From assembly GCA_902773925.1 (NCBI GenBank), contig CACYGI010000008.1, forward strand, positions 1 through 52,168: a DNA stretch of 52,168 nt. Direction: 5' to 3'. The translations under genes and the position numbers were made by a program. Source of the stretch: an uncultured Bacteroidia bacterium (GTDB taxonomy: Bacteria > Bacteroidota > Bacteroidia > Bacteroidales > UBA932). A model generated the notes under the pieces. That model ran no database searches and was not told where the DNA came from. It was given only the letters and a program-made list of their open reading frames with translations. This document shows, in pieces, positions 25,970-34,020 of the stretch (position 1 is its first letter; each line of letters starts with the position of its first letter).

Positions 25970-28405
25970 TTAGAGAATGATCATCAGTCTTCCAATAATA
26001 TACGAGGCCCCGCCGTTGTATATCCTGAGCCCCCGACGGTCCGTATTCATCGTAAATACCCCATTCTGCAAATCGCGCAGTATATCCCTTGCATCCAGCT
26101 GAAAAACCATTTTTCCTTTCAGGATGCTCTTGCTTATCTTCGTATTGAGCATCAGCTCGTCTCTGTTCAGAAAGTCGTACGGGCCTCCTCTGTGGCGGCT
26201 GGCCCGCGCATCAGCCGATACGGTCCATCCCATCCCCGGCTGCCAGGTGAAAGCGGCTCCGACCGACAGCACCCGGGGCCTTATATCCATATCAGGACGC
26301 ATATCCAGACGACAGTCAGCCAGCTCGCATTCCGCAAGGAAATTGACATCAAGCCGGGGGATGCGGTATGTAGCAACAATTGTCGGTTTGATGAATCCCG
26401 TTCTTAAAGTGCCCAGTTGCGAGACCTTTTCCACATCATTAAAGATGTAAATGCGCTTGCGCGTGTAATCCGAGTTGAGATGGCCGCTGAACATAAAGTC
26501 TCCCGCAACCCAATGGGAAGAAATATCCAGCCCGGCGGACAGATTGCCATCGACATTGACCGGAGTTGCGATGCGGCCATTGGATTGCGGGTTGTTCTCA
26601 ACCATTGAGGATATGCCGTCTTTGACATACTGGAAATTGGCACCCAGGGACAAGCCTTTTGAGCCTGTCGCATCTGATACCTTCCAAGTCAGTGTCATTT
26701 CGTGATTAAACGACGGCCTGAGTCCCGGATTGGGGTTCTGAATATAAACGGGATTGGTATTGGCGGCGACGGGGATCATTTGCCTTAGAGACGGCCGCCT
26801 GGCATATCCCCTGTAGGTGAATCTCAGTGAATTATGTTCACCCGCATTCCAGTTCCAGACAACTCTCGGGCATACATACACCCGGAAACTGGCAGTATCT
26901 GTCCCACCGGCCTGCTGCAGGAAGCGGAATTGGGAATACAGCGGAATGACGGATACGCCGGCCGTGAGATTCATCCGCTTCAGATTCATTCGGTATGTAA
27001 ATGAGAGATCCCCCGACAGATAATCATACCGTCCGGTCGCGCACTGACTTTCATCGGTCACGGGAATCTTATCGTCATAAATTGTGTTGTCCCTGTTGAA
27101 GAATTCCCTTTCCCAGGTCTGTTTGTAGGAGAGTTGCACCGAATGTCGTCTGGAAAAAGGCTCATTATAAAGCACCTGTGCTTTGGTATCCCATCCGTTG
27201 GATTTCAGTCGGCTTTCCCGGTCCTTCCAGGATGTGATTGTCCGGCCGCGGATCAGGAACGTACCGTCCGTGCTGGCACGCACCTGCTGATTGTCCGAAT
27301 GGTAGATAGCATCAAGATTGATAGACAGCGAGCGCCCTTTGCGGGATATGACCCTGGAGAAAATAACAGATGAACCTGCCTTGAAAACAGTCCCCTCCCC
27401 GACCGAATGTCGCAGACTGCTATAATAGGGGGACAGGGAGTCTCCCCGGAATGACTCGCCATAAAGCGAATCGACTGAACCGGTCCTTGTGAATGATATA
27501 AGGGGCTTGACCATCATTTTAAACTTGCCCCGCTTTTTCCACTCGATCGTACCCTGCGCTTCGATGTTGTCGTTCCGCTCGCTCTCCTGCCCCTCATTCT
27601 GTGCGTAATGGTATCCGCTGGTCCGATAATAATCCTCGTGTCCGGTGAAACTGACGTTTTTGGATGTGGATTTATACAGGATTCCGGCGTTGATATCCGT
27701 ATTTCCACTCTGGAGTGAAGAAGTGAAACCGGCCTCGGACTGCCTCTTGTCAGAATTGTCGCCAAGACCGCTGCGAATCGTTGTTCCGGATGATTTCTGC
27801 AACGCCCCCAAATTGCCGGAACCGGCGACGGCCGAATATATGCCCCGCCCGGAAATCAGCATTCCGTTATATTTCCCGTCATATTTTTCTTTCCATCCCA
27901 CCGCCGCCTTCAGGGAATTGTTAAAGCGTCTTTTGAATTTCTGTTTTATGGAAATATCAATGACCATCGCCTTGTCAGCCTGGTCGATACCGGTGATCTG
28001 CCCTACGTCTGAATCCTTTTCGTAGGTTTTTACCGACCCGACGATACGGGCGGGAATGTTCCTGAGTCCGGCCGCCACATCCGTCCCAAAATACCTGTGT
28101 CCTTCGACCAGAAGTTCCCTGACGGGCCGGCCGTTGATACTCACACCGCCCCTGGCATCAATCGACAGACCCGGTATTTCCATCAACAGGGCATCCAGCG
28201 AAGCGCCATCGTGAAGCATCACGGAAGACGGATTGAAGAAACTCGTATCCCGTCTTTCCCTCAGAACGCTTGTTTTGGCCGAAATGACGCTGGGCCTGAT
28301 CCAATCGTATGATGTGAAAGTCGAGTCGACCAGTTGACCGTACAGGACGAAAGGGAGGAAAGATAAAACGGCGACAAAGGAAGCAGTCCGCCAAAATCTA
28401 CTCAT
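25970..28405 (-). CDS. TonB-plug outer-membrane beta-barrel protein
   Basis: An 811-residue exported protein. The start at 28405 gives a signal peptide (MSRFWRTASF.. to LYGQ). Residues of about 45-130 form a TonB-receptor plug (LHDGASLDALLMEIPGLSID.., SINGRPVRELLVEGHRYFG). The remainder is a large barrel with many amphipathic strands, as in Bacteroidota barrels lacking the SusC-type N-terminal carboxypeptidase-like domain. The ligand is unknown. It overlaps the UGSC-like gene upstream by 8 nt, so the two are translationally coupled and probably act together, for example in uptake of a substrate that the exported partner processes. Confidence 0.8.
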   Translation of the reverse strand: MSRFWRTASFVAVLSFLPFVLYGQLVDSTFTSYDWIRPSVISAKTSVLRERRDTSFFNPSSVMLHDGASLDALLMEIPGLSIDARGGVSINGRPVRELLVEGHRYFGTDVAAGLRNIPARIVGSVKTYEKDSDVGQITGIDQADKAMVIDISIKQKFKRRFNNSLKAAVGWKEKYDGKYNGMLISGRGIYSAVAGSGNLGALQKSSGTTIRSGLGDNSDKRQSEAGFTSSLQSGNTDINAGILYKSTSKNVSFTGHEDYYRTSGYHYAQNEGQESERNDNIEAQGTIEWKKRGKFKMMVKPLISFTRTGSVDSLYGESFRGDSLSPYYSSLRHSVGEGTVFKAGSSVIFSRVISRKGRSLSINLDAIYHSDNQQVRASTDGTFLIRGRTITSWKDRESRLKSNGWDTKAQVLYNEPFSRRHSVQLSYKQTWEREFFNRDNTIYDDKIPVTDESQCATGRYDYLSGDLSFTYRMNLKRMNLTAGVSVIPLYSQFRFLQQAGGTDTASFRVYVCPRVVWNWNAGEHNSLRFTYRGYARRPSLRQMIPVAANTNPVYIQNPNPGLRPSFNHEMTLTWKVSDATGSKGLSLGANFQYVKDGISSMVENNPQSNGRIATPVNVDGNLSAGLDISSHWVAGDFMFSGHLNSDYTRKRIYIFNDVEKVSQLGTLRTGFIKPTIVATYRIPRLDVNFLAECELADCRLDMRPDMDIRPRVLSVGAAFTWQPGMGWTVSADARASRHRGGPYDFLNRDELMLNTKISKSILKGKMVFQLDARDILRDLQNGVFTMNTDRRGLRIYNGGASYIIGRLMIIL

Positions 28406-30398
28406 AGCCAAGTGCTTCCAATAATGCATCCCAATTCCCGGGCAGCTCCACCTTGACGGATGCATAGCCACCTCCCGGCATCGTCTGGACCTTGTTCCGT
28501 GCGCTGTCTCCGGTGATGAGGATGGCGGTCATTCCGGGTTTCATCGTCGGGATTGTGTTCTGCTCACGTTCCGGACTGTCGTACCAGGCCGGCGTGGCGG
28601 TCATCTTCGCGCCCTCCGTCTTGCCGAGATGGGCCATATATTGCCGAAGGTTGTGCTCACCTCCGTCTTTGCGGCTGCCCGGATTTGCATAGTAATTGGC
28701 AAATGCACGTTCCTTGAGCGGGCGGCGGGAGGCGCCGATGAGGGCCTTCTCCAATGCTTCCGGAGAACGGTATTTCCCGGACAGGATGGCGGCGACCGGT
28801 TCTGTCATAAGGATAGTCCTGAACGTGAATTGCTTGCCGCTTCCAAGGGCAAACTGGCAACGTTCGGAAATATCCCAGGCAAGCAATTCCATCACTTTCT
28901 GCGGGTCGGTCGTCGATGGTGCCATATTATTGCCCCAGAGGAGCGTGGAGCCCAGCGTTACGACGCTTTCGTTTTCGGAGAAACCCTTGCGGACGTGATA
29001 GGGCTGCCATCCGACACGTTTGCAGGCTTCCTCATCCTCCACCAGGCACCAGGGCATCGGGTATCCGAAGGTGCCCATACGGTCCTGTTTGACATAGTAT
29101 CCGCAGAGGTTCATCAGGGCCAGGTTCAAGAACCTGCCGATGGCCACGTTGGCCTCTTCGTTGATCTGTCCCTGACCGCAGTCGATGCCGAGCTGCCGGG
29201 CAATGGGTCCGTTGATCCAACAATATGGCGCCCAGGCGTGGGTGCTGGCCAGGGTCCGGCGGAAATTGCCGTCGCCAAGGCCTTTTGTCAGTGCGATCAG
29301 AATGGGCATATATTCAGGCTTGCAGCCCGCCATAACGGCATTGACAGCCACGTGCCAGGCTTTGGTATCCCTGTGTGCGATAGGCAGCACCGCCACGGTC
29401 TGATCATATCCGTATGGCGTATATTTCATATATTCCGTAACCTTGTCGAAGGTCGGAGGCACGATAGGCAGGCCGTCGGTCCAGTTCTGCTTGCGGAAAT
29501 AATCGTCTATCTCCTCCAGCGTGCCATAGAATACGTCGTCGCGGATGTCGCCGTTCCCGTCTTTCTCGGCCTTGGCTATTTCATCGGCCGTAATGGGCTT
29601 CGTAAGGGCTTCGACGATCTGCGGCCAGAGGATTTCCCGGGTGTTTTTGAGCAGAGTCTCCTCGGAATCGGCAGCGAAGGCACCGGGGTACTCCGCTACG
29701 CGCATTACCGGGACGCCGTTGTTGCGGGCGGTGTAACGGGCCTGATCGGCAAAACCAGGACCTGCGATGATTACCGAAGGGATGCCGAGGTATTCGGCCG
29801 TGATGCAGGATCCGGTCTCTTTGGGAGTGCACAGGCCGCAGCCACCGTTGCCGGAAATCACGGCATCCACATTCATGTCCTGAAGATTACGCTTGAATTC
29901 TTCGTTCTGCTTGCGCGTAACCCCGGGAGCCGGATAGGGGCCGGAAAAGCCGATCTCATCCAGCAGCAGGACTTTGGCCGAGGGGTAATGCTCTTTAATG
30001 AGGCGTTTGATCTCAGGATGCGTGACTCCTGTCATGAAACTGACGCCGACTACGGCGATAGTCTTACCCTCCAGAGACTCAAGTCGCGGAGCCTGAGTGA
30101 TCATTTCTACGCTTGTCCGCCCGACGGGCGATACTACGGCATAGCCCGGGACGGTTGGTGTCGGGGTTTTGTCTGCGGACTTCGAAGCCGGTTTTGCTGC
30201 TGCAGTCTTTGTCGCCGTTGTCTTTGCAGCAGTCGTATTTGCGGCAGCTTTCGCTTTTTCCGCCTGTTTCGGGAGCGCAGTCTCCGTTTTCTGGTATTCG
30301 ATGCGACACGTCTCGTCACAGACAATCCTGCCTCCCTGCGCAAATCCCATCTGGGCGCTCAGCCCAAGGGCTATGAGCATCAATGCAATTCTCTTCAT
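28398..30398 (-). CDS. Exported UGSC-like/partner fusion protein, function unknown
   Basis: A 666-residue protein with a signal peptide (..AQMGFAQ) and an Ala/Lys/Thr-rich linker (about 45-80). Residues of about 110-260 form an alpha/beta domain with CGLC at 187-190 (GNGGCGLCTPKE), resembling the UGSC family, in which the first position is selenocysteine or cysteine. Residues of about 290-666 (NWTDGLPIVPPT, INAVMAGC-like VNAVMAGCKPEYMPI, NGPIARQLGI) match, from memory, the separate protein usually encoded beside UGSC proteins. Here both are joined and exported, which is unusual. A thiol/redox reaction is plausible from the CxxC but not established. It precedes and overlaps the TonB-plug gene. 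Confidence 0.6.
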   Translation of the reverse strand: MKRIALMLIALGLSAQMGFAQGGRIVCDETCRIEYQKTETALPKQAEKAKAAANTTAAKTTATKTAAAKPASKSADKTPTPTVPGYAVVSPVGRTSVEMITQAPRLESLEGKTIAVVGVSFMTGVTHPEIKRLIKEHYPSAKVLLLDEIGFSGPYPAPGVTRKQNEEFKRNLQDMNVDAVISGNGGCGLCTPKETGSCITAEYLGIPSVIIAGPGFADQARYTARNNGVPVMRVAEYPGAFAADSEETLLKNTREILWPQIVEALTKPITADEIAKAEKDGNGDIRDDVFYGTLEEIDDYFRKQNWTDGLPIVPPTFDKVTEYMKYTPYGYDQTVAVLPIAHRDTKAWHVAVNAVMAGCKPEYMPILIALTKGLGDGNFRRTLASTHAWAPYCWINGPIARQLGIDCGQGQINEEANVAIGRFLNLALMNLCGYYVKQDRMGTFGYPMPWCLVEDEEACKRVGWQPYHVRKGFSENESVVTLGSTLLWGNNMAPSTTDPQKVMELLAWDISERCQFALGSGKQFTFRTILMTEPVAAILSGKYRSPEALEKALIGASRRPLKERAFANYYANPGSRKDGGEHNLRQYMAHLGKTEGAKMTATPAWYDSPEREQNTIPTMKPGMTAILITGDSARNKVQTMPGGGYASVKVELPGNWDALLEALGYE

Positions 30399-30470
30399 TT
30401 GAATCCTGTTTTCTTAGTAAGACACAGCCTATCGCAAAATCTTAATGGAGAGAATCAAAAAGAATACAAA

Positions 30471-30499
30471 AACAATACGGCAGGACCCGAAAGCCCTGC
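30471..30499. repeat. 29-nt direct repeat, copy A (left border of the islet)
   Basis: Identical over 29 nt to 33640-33668. In copy B the sequence is one arm of a perfect terminator hairpin; here the second arm is degraded. On the minus strand it is followed by T-rich sequence, so it may still terminate the small membrane protein gene. The remaining 30399-30650 interval holds only this repeat, the 15-codon fragment at 30543 and a hairpin (30604-30629). Confidence 0.85.
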
Positions 30500-30542
30500 T
30501 GTTAAATTTGTTAAGTGGCTGTATTTCAGTCAGTTAATTGAC

Positions 30543-30590
30543 TTAATATTCTTCCTCGTTAAATTGGTTGCGGAGGAAGTCCAACTTCAT
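30543..30590 (-). pseudogene. 15-codon fragment related to the 3' end of the DUF2795 gene
   Basis: Reads MKLDFLRNQFNEEEY then stop. The last bases (30544-30560, TAATATTCTTCCTCGTT) are identical to the 3' end of the DUF2795 gene (33706-33722), which encodes ..DDFLFNEEEY. It lies between the 29-nt repeat and the small membrane protein gene, and is probably a duplicated 3' end left by insertion or recombination. Translation is not implied. Confidence 0.45.
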
Positions 30591-30603
30591 TTCACGGTTA
30601 ACC

Positions 30604-30629
30604 TCGAATCCCCCCTCGGAGATTCGAGA
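30604..30629. repeat. Hairpin downstream of the small membrane protein gene
   Basis: Arms CTCGAATC (30604) and GATTCGAG (ending 30629) form a perfect 8-bp stem, 22 nt beyond the stop codon at 30651. No T-run follows on the minus strand. Confidence 0.45.
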
Positions 30630-30650
30630 ATGAAACGATGCAGAGACAAA

Positions 30651-30956
30651 CTACATAAGCACAAACACCTTGCCGAAAGCGCCTATTGAGACGGTCTCAG
30701 ACTTGCTATCGCCATGGTTAATTGTCCCTACACTAAAAATGATGTAATCCGTTGTGGTCACTCCCATGGTTAATATGGAGCCAAAAAGACCACCAAAAGG
30801 ATTGCCTTCTTTTATGTTCTCTTTCCTGACAGCCTCCTTGATAGCCTTCATATGGGCTTCTTCGCTAGGGCACGTCACTATTGCAAGAACAATGATACCC
30901 GCAATAATGAGGAATTTGTAAATACCTTTCAACCCTTTTTTCTGATTCTCAGCCAT
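30651..30956 (-). CDS. Small membrane-anchored protein (DUF4359-like)
   Basis: A 101-residue protein with one N-terminal helix (YKFLIIAGIIVLAIVTCP) and a soluble tail ending SIGAFGKVFVLM. The pattern of a helix, then CPSEEAHMKAIKE, then a C-terminal IGAFGKVF resembles DUF4359 proteins of Bacteroidota, called from memory. No function is known. It has its own TATATTTG box (30989-30996) and is inside the repeat-bounded islet. Confidence 0.6.
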   Translation of the reverse strand: MAENQKKGLKGIYKFLIIAGIIVLAIVTCPSEEAHMKAIKEAVRKENIKEGNPFGGLFGSILTMGVTTTDYIIFSVGTINHGDSKSETVSIGAFGKVFVLM

Positions 30957-30988
30957 ACTGCTACTAGTTAAATTTTTAATACGATATG

Positions 30989-30996
30989 CAAATATA
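30989..30996 (-). promoter_or_regulatory. -7 box of the small membrane protein gene
   Basis: TATATTTG on the minus strand, 32 nt before the ATG at 30956. Confidence 0.45.
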
Positions 30997-31010
30997 CTAA
31001 AAATTACATC

Positions 31011-31070
31011 TTAATACTCATCCTCATTGAATTGGTTGTCAAAGAATAAACCTGCCCGGGTTGAAGTCAT
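31011..31070 (-). pseudogene. 19-codon reading frame carrying a second DUF2795-like tail
   Basis: Reads MTSTRAGLFFDNQFNEDEY then stop. It overlaps the 3' end of the metallophosphoesterase gene in another frame. The last 29 nt resemble 30543-30570 (shared tail NQFNE(D/E)EY). It could be a remnant of recombination at a gene 3' end; translation is not implied. Confidence 0.35.
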
Positions 31071-31797
31071 GATGTTCGCCAAAGAACACATATCCCAGCT
31101 GATTGGAAACGCACTGTGTCTTGCCAATCACGGCGTCAATGTTCCGGTGCGAATGCCCGTAAATCCAATAGTCGGCCCCACAATTCTCCACGAAGTCGTA
31201 CTCTTCGGCCGTAAAGGCCCCGTTGATCCGGCTACCCTTGAAGTCGGGAGATGAAAGAACAAACGACGGCACATGATGGGTCACAATCACCCTGTGAGGA
31301 GCCTTGGCCGAAGAACACGACTCACGCAGGAAATCCATGCATCGCTTATGCTCCTTGTTGAACAGCTCGAAGGTGAGCGTCTCGCCCTTGTATAGAATCC
31401 TGTGAAAGTCCGTCACGCCAGACTCCGTAGCGTAGGCATCTTGCAGGGGAATGTGCGCCCACATAGTGGAAAGTATGAAGTCTACTTCGCCCAGGGTTAC
31501 AACGGCGTTGTAGTAAACCTTCACATTCGGCCGTATCTGCAGCAGCTCTCCTTCCTGGAGCGTCGCAATGTCATAGTACTTATAGAATTCATGGTTGCCG
31601 GGGACAACCAACACCTGCTCATACTGCTGTGACACCAAATCCCAGAAGGGATGGGCGGAATAATTGTCATCACCCAGATATCCGATATCTCCGGCCAACA
31701 CCAGAATATCACCTGTCTTCTCCAAAGGGTTCTGCTTCAAGTACCGCCAATTATCGGCAAACTCCAGGTGCAGGTCGGATGCAAATTGGATTCTCAT
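31039..31797 (-). CDS. Calcineurin-like metallophosphoesterase
   Basis: A 252-residue cytoplasmic metallophosphatase. The five metal-binding blocks are present: SDLHLEF near the start, LAGDIGYLGD, VPGNHEFY, VTHHVPSF and YGHSHRNID. The substrate is unknown; relatives act on phosphodiesters, nucleotides or phosphoproteins. Its start overlaps the nucleotidyltransferase stop by 4 nt (ATGA), so it is the third gene of the AbiE-like operon. That linkage suggests it may act on a product or target of the nucleotidyltransferase. Confidence 0.88.
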   Translation of the reverse strand: MRIQFASDLHLEFADNWRYLKQNPLEKTGDILVLAGDIGYLGDDNYSAHPFWDLVSQQYEQVLVVPGNHEFYKYYDIATLQEGELLQIRPNVKVYYNAVVTLGEVDFILSTMWAHIPLQDAYATESGVTDFHRILYKGETLTFELFNKEHKRCMDFLRESCSSAKAPHRVIVTHHVPSFVLSSPDFKGSRINGAFTAEEYDFVENCGADYWIYGHSHRNIDAVIGKTQCVSNQLGYVFFGEHHDFNPGRFIL

Positions 31798-32576
31798 AAC
31801 ACAAATCCTTTTTCCAATACTTCAAGAATGATATCCAACATGGTATCATCAATACCCAGGGAACTCTTGAGCGATTGTCTTACAGAAAAATCATTCACAG
31901 CTATTAGGAACTTATCAAGCATCTTACGGATACTTTCTCCCACCTGATACTGCTCTCCGGAAGGCAAATAGGCAGCAGCCATAATGACGTCTCTGCGGTG
32001 TTTTTTTATGTCATTGGCATTCACTTTTTTACCAGCCTGCTTATCGGAAAGCAAATTCAAGTACGCCAGTGCTTTCAGGCACACCAGGGCGTCGGCAGAT
32101 GCATACCGGATTCCGTCAACCATCTCAAAGTGAGCTGTCAGATAATCATAGTAGTTACTGTCCAGGATAATGGCCGACAGGTGGGAATACTCTTCTCCCG
32201 TATCGATATACTCGATATGATGATCCGCTGGTATGCCTATGAGCTCATCGGGCTTTGAGAGAAGCTCTATCTGATCTGGAAAGCCCTCCTTGCCGTCGAC
32301 GAAACTATAGAAAACACAGCGCTTGTCACCGTCATTGTTCTTCCTGGAGGCGAACTTGTATCCGCCCTCCTTTATGAACTTCCAGAAAGTGCCGATAAAC
32401 CCCGCTGACAATTCCTGAGGCACCAGCACCATATCAATATCTGTCGTCTTCCTGGGCCGGATTTCGCCATCAGGAATAACTGCCCTGCACGCACTGCCGC
32501 CGATGACAATGAAAGAATCGGAAAAGGGCGCAAATGCATCCCTGAAAACGTCAACCCCTTTTACGATCTCTTCCAT
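31794..32576 (-). CDS. Nucleotidyltransferase, AbiEii-like (candidate toxin)
   Basis: A 260-residue protein of the DNA polymerase beta-like nucleotidyltransferase fold. The active site is IGGSACRAV followed by RKTTDIDMVLV (G-S then D-x-D). It overlaps the winged-helix gene upstream by 16 nt and the phosphoesterase downstream by 4 nt. This pairing of a winged-helix regulator with a nucleotidyltransferase mirrors AbiEi/AbiEii abortive-infection toxin-antitoxin systems, in which the enzyme blocks growth. Overall similarity to canonical AbiEii could not be measured. Confidence 0.75.
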   Translation of the reverse strand: MEEIVKGVDVFRDAFAPFSDSFIVIGGSACRAVIPDGEIRPRKTTDIDMVLVPQELSAGFIGTFWKFIKEGGYKFASRKNNDGDKRCVFYSFVDGKEGFPDQIELLSKPDELIGIPADHHIEYIDTGEEYSHLSAIILDSNYYDYLTAHFEMVDGIRYASADALVCLKALAYLNLLSDKQAGKKVNANDIKKHRRDVIMAAAYLPSGEQYQVGESIRKMLDKFLIAVNDFSVRQSLKSSLGIDDTMLDIILEVLEKGFVL

Positions 32577-33490
32577 ACACTTTCAAACACTAATCCAAGT
32601 TCTTTTTGGACCCGGGGATCCGGGTCGTTCTCCAAACTCAAATATAAAGATAATTTGTCCACGCCCTTATCGCCGATGAGAGGATATCTCCAAAACTCTA
32701 CGATATGGGGGCCCTCAAACGTATTCAGGTTTTCAAACTGCTCTTTCTTCCAATCCTTGATATACGCGGCCACAGTCAACTCTGAATCCGGAGATAAATT
32801 GGAGTAAATTGAAAGTGCAGATATCCCAGAGTAAGGGAAGTTCCCTTCCGGCAGGCCAGTACAATAGTAGCGGTCTTTGACAGGGGAAGACATAAAGGGC
32901 CTCGATTTCTCCCATAATTCTTTTCCAGCCGACACGAATACGATTGATTTATTTCCGGCTGAATCGCGTTCATATCGGCATAGTCCCAGTTCTTCCATGT
33001 TTTGGACGGCCTTGGCAATGCTGACATAAGAGTAGGGAAAAGACTCCGCCAAATCCTGAAGGGTCCGGTGCTCAATCGACTCTGCCTGGAGGTGAACCAT
33101 AAGCAGGTACTGGGCAGAAGCAGAGAGTTTTGCCGATACTTTATTCCTTTTTACCAGAGATGCCATAAGCATCGGAAGGAAAGCCTCTCTTTCCCCGGAG
33201 ATATAATAAACCCCGTGCTCTATCAAACGCTTCCGCTGATAATACAGAAGATTGTTAAAGTAAAAGACAACCTGACGACCGAATATCTCTTCTAAACTAT
33301 CGGCAGTTTTTCTGCATGTTACAGGCGTTGAATGCTTCTGATTCGACTCCAACATAATCATATGACTACCTTTAAATGAGAAGTCATAGAAACGATAACT
33401 GTAGGAATAAATGACAGGGACGCCTTTCTGTTCATCTCTTGACCATTCCCTCAACGGAATGGCAATACCGGCGACAGTTACTTTATTCAT
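32561..33490 (-). CDS. Winged-helix regulator, AbiEi-like (candidate antitoxin)
   Basis: A 309-residue protein with a central winged-helix domain (SASAQYLLMVHLQ.., LQDLAESFPYSYVSIAKAVQ, NMEELGLCRYER) and a C-terminal domain ending ..RVQKELGLVFESV. The ATG at 33490 is used because the 16 upstream codons lie in the operator and promoter. It is the first gene of a three-gene operon with the nucleotidyltransferase and phosphoesterase. The 31-nt inverted repeat just upstream fits autorepression, as in AbiE. The antitoxin role is inferred from this arrangement. Confidence 0.7.
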   Translation of the reverse strand: MNKVTVAGIAIPLREWSRDEQKGVPVIYSYSYRFYDFSFKGSHMIMLESNQKHSTPVTCRKTADSLEEIFGRQVVFYFNNLLYYQRKRLIEHGVYYISGEREAFLPMLMASLVKRNKVSAKLSASAQYLLMVHLQAESIEHRTLQDLAESFPYSYVSIAKAVQNMEELGLCRYERDSAGNKSIVFVSAGKELWEKSRPFMSSPVKDRYYCTGLPEGNFPYSGISALSIYSNLSPDSELTVAAYIKDWKKEQFENLNTFEGPHIVEFWRYPLIGDKGVDKLSLYLSLENDPDPRVQKELGLVFESVWKRS

Positions 33491-33497
33491 AATAATT

Positions 33498-33528
33498 GCA
33501 CTATTATACATATAATATATAACAGTGC
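33498..33528 (-). promoter_or_regulatory. Inverted-repeat operator of the AbiE-like operon
   Basis: Arms GCACTATTATA (33498-33508) and TATAACAGTGC (33518-33528) match at 10 of 11 positions with a 9-nt centre. The repeat starts at the -7 box and fills the short leader, so a bound dimer of the winged-helix protein would block transcription. Confidence 0.65.
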
Positions 33529-33558
33529 AAAAATACAAATAATATAATAAATATCAAA
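33528..33558 (-). promoter_or_regulatory. Promoter of the AbiE-like operon
   Basis: TTTG (33555-33558), a 19-nt spacer, and TATTTTTG (33528-33535) on the minus strand make a full Bacteroidota promoter. Transcription starts inside the inverted repeat. Confidence 0.75.
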
Positions 33559-33639
33559 TCATTCCATAAAGTTGCTCAAAATAACCAGCCCCAGACTTGG
33601 CAAATTTTATACGCTTTTTGTTCTACTTTAATACGCAAT

Positions 33640-33668
33640 AACAATACGGCAGGACCCGAAAGCCCTGC
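33640..33668. repeat. 29-nt direct repeat, copy B (right border of the islet)
   Basis: Identical to 30471-30499. Here it is the first part of an intact terminator after the DUF2795 gene. Confidence 0.85.
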
Positions 33669-33676
33669 CGTATTGT
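33641..33676 (-). terminator. Intrinsic terminator of the DUF2795 gene
   Basis: A perfect inverted repeat (left arm CAATACGGCAGG, right arm CCTGCCGTATTG) starts 28 nt past the stop codon, with T-rich sequence after it on the minus strand. Confidence 0.8.
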
Positions 33677-33704
33677 TTGCTCAATTAGCCGTAAGCTTAT
33701 TGGC

Positions 33705-33926
33705 CTAATATTCTTCCTCGTTGAACAGAAAATCGTCCTTGGTGGGGTAATCAGGCCAGATGTCTTCGATGGATTCGTAGATCTCACCGTCATCTTCAAG
33801 GTCTTCAAGGTTCTCGACAACTTCGAGCGGCGCGCCGCTGCGGGTTGCGTAGTCTATAAGTTCCTCCCGGGTTGCAGGCCACGGTGCGTCTTCAAGTTTC
33901 GATGCGAGCTCAAGTGTCCAATACAT
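33705..33926 (-). CDS. DUF2795 family small acidic protein
   Basis: A 73-residue protein (MYWTLELASKLEDAPWPATREELIDYA.. read from the start; only the family pattern matters here). The pattern 'A-P-W-P-A-T-x-x-E-L-I-D-Y-A' and the acidic end FNEEEY are typical of short DUF2795 proteins conserved in Bacteroidota. Function is unknown. It has its own promoter and terminator. Its 3' end is partly duplicated at 30543 and 31011. Confidence 0.82.
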   Translation of the reverse strand: MYWTLELASKLEDAPWPATREELIDYATRSGAPLEVVENLEDLEDDGEIYESIEDIWPDYPTKDDFLFNEEEY

Positions 33927-33982
33927 AACCTTAAGTATTTAGTTATTAGTGCCTTTCGTATATATCCCTCATAAAAGGGTTG

Positions 33983-34012
33983 CAAATATATACAAAAAAA
34001 CAATATCCCAAA
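33983..34012 (-). promoter_or_regulatory. Promoter of the DUF2795 gene
   Basis: TTTG (34009-34012), an 18-nt spacer, and TATATTTG (33983-33990) on the minus strand, with a leader of about 50 nt. Confidence 0.7.
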
Positions 34013-34020
34013 CTTTTTTA

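Noticed and set aside
28398..30398. In-frame selenocysteine in the UGSC-like protein
   Set aside because: The motif position is encoded as Cys (CGLC); there is no in-frame TGA at the site.
28629..30689. 686-codon plus-strand frame opposite the UGSC-like gene
   Set aside because: Low-complexity sequence without recognisable motifs. It runs through the intergenic region and is opposite a gene with conserved domains.
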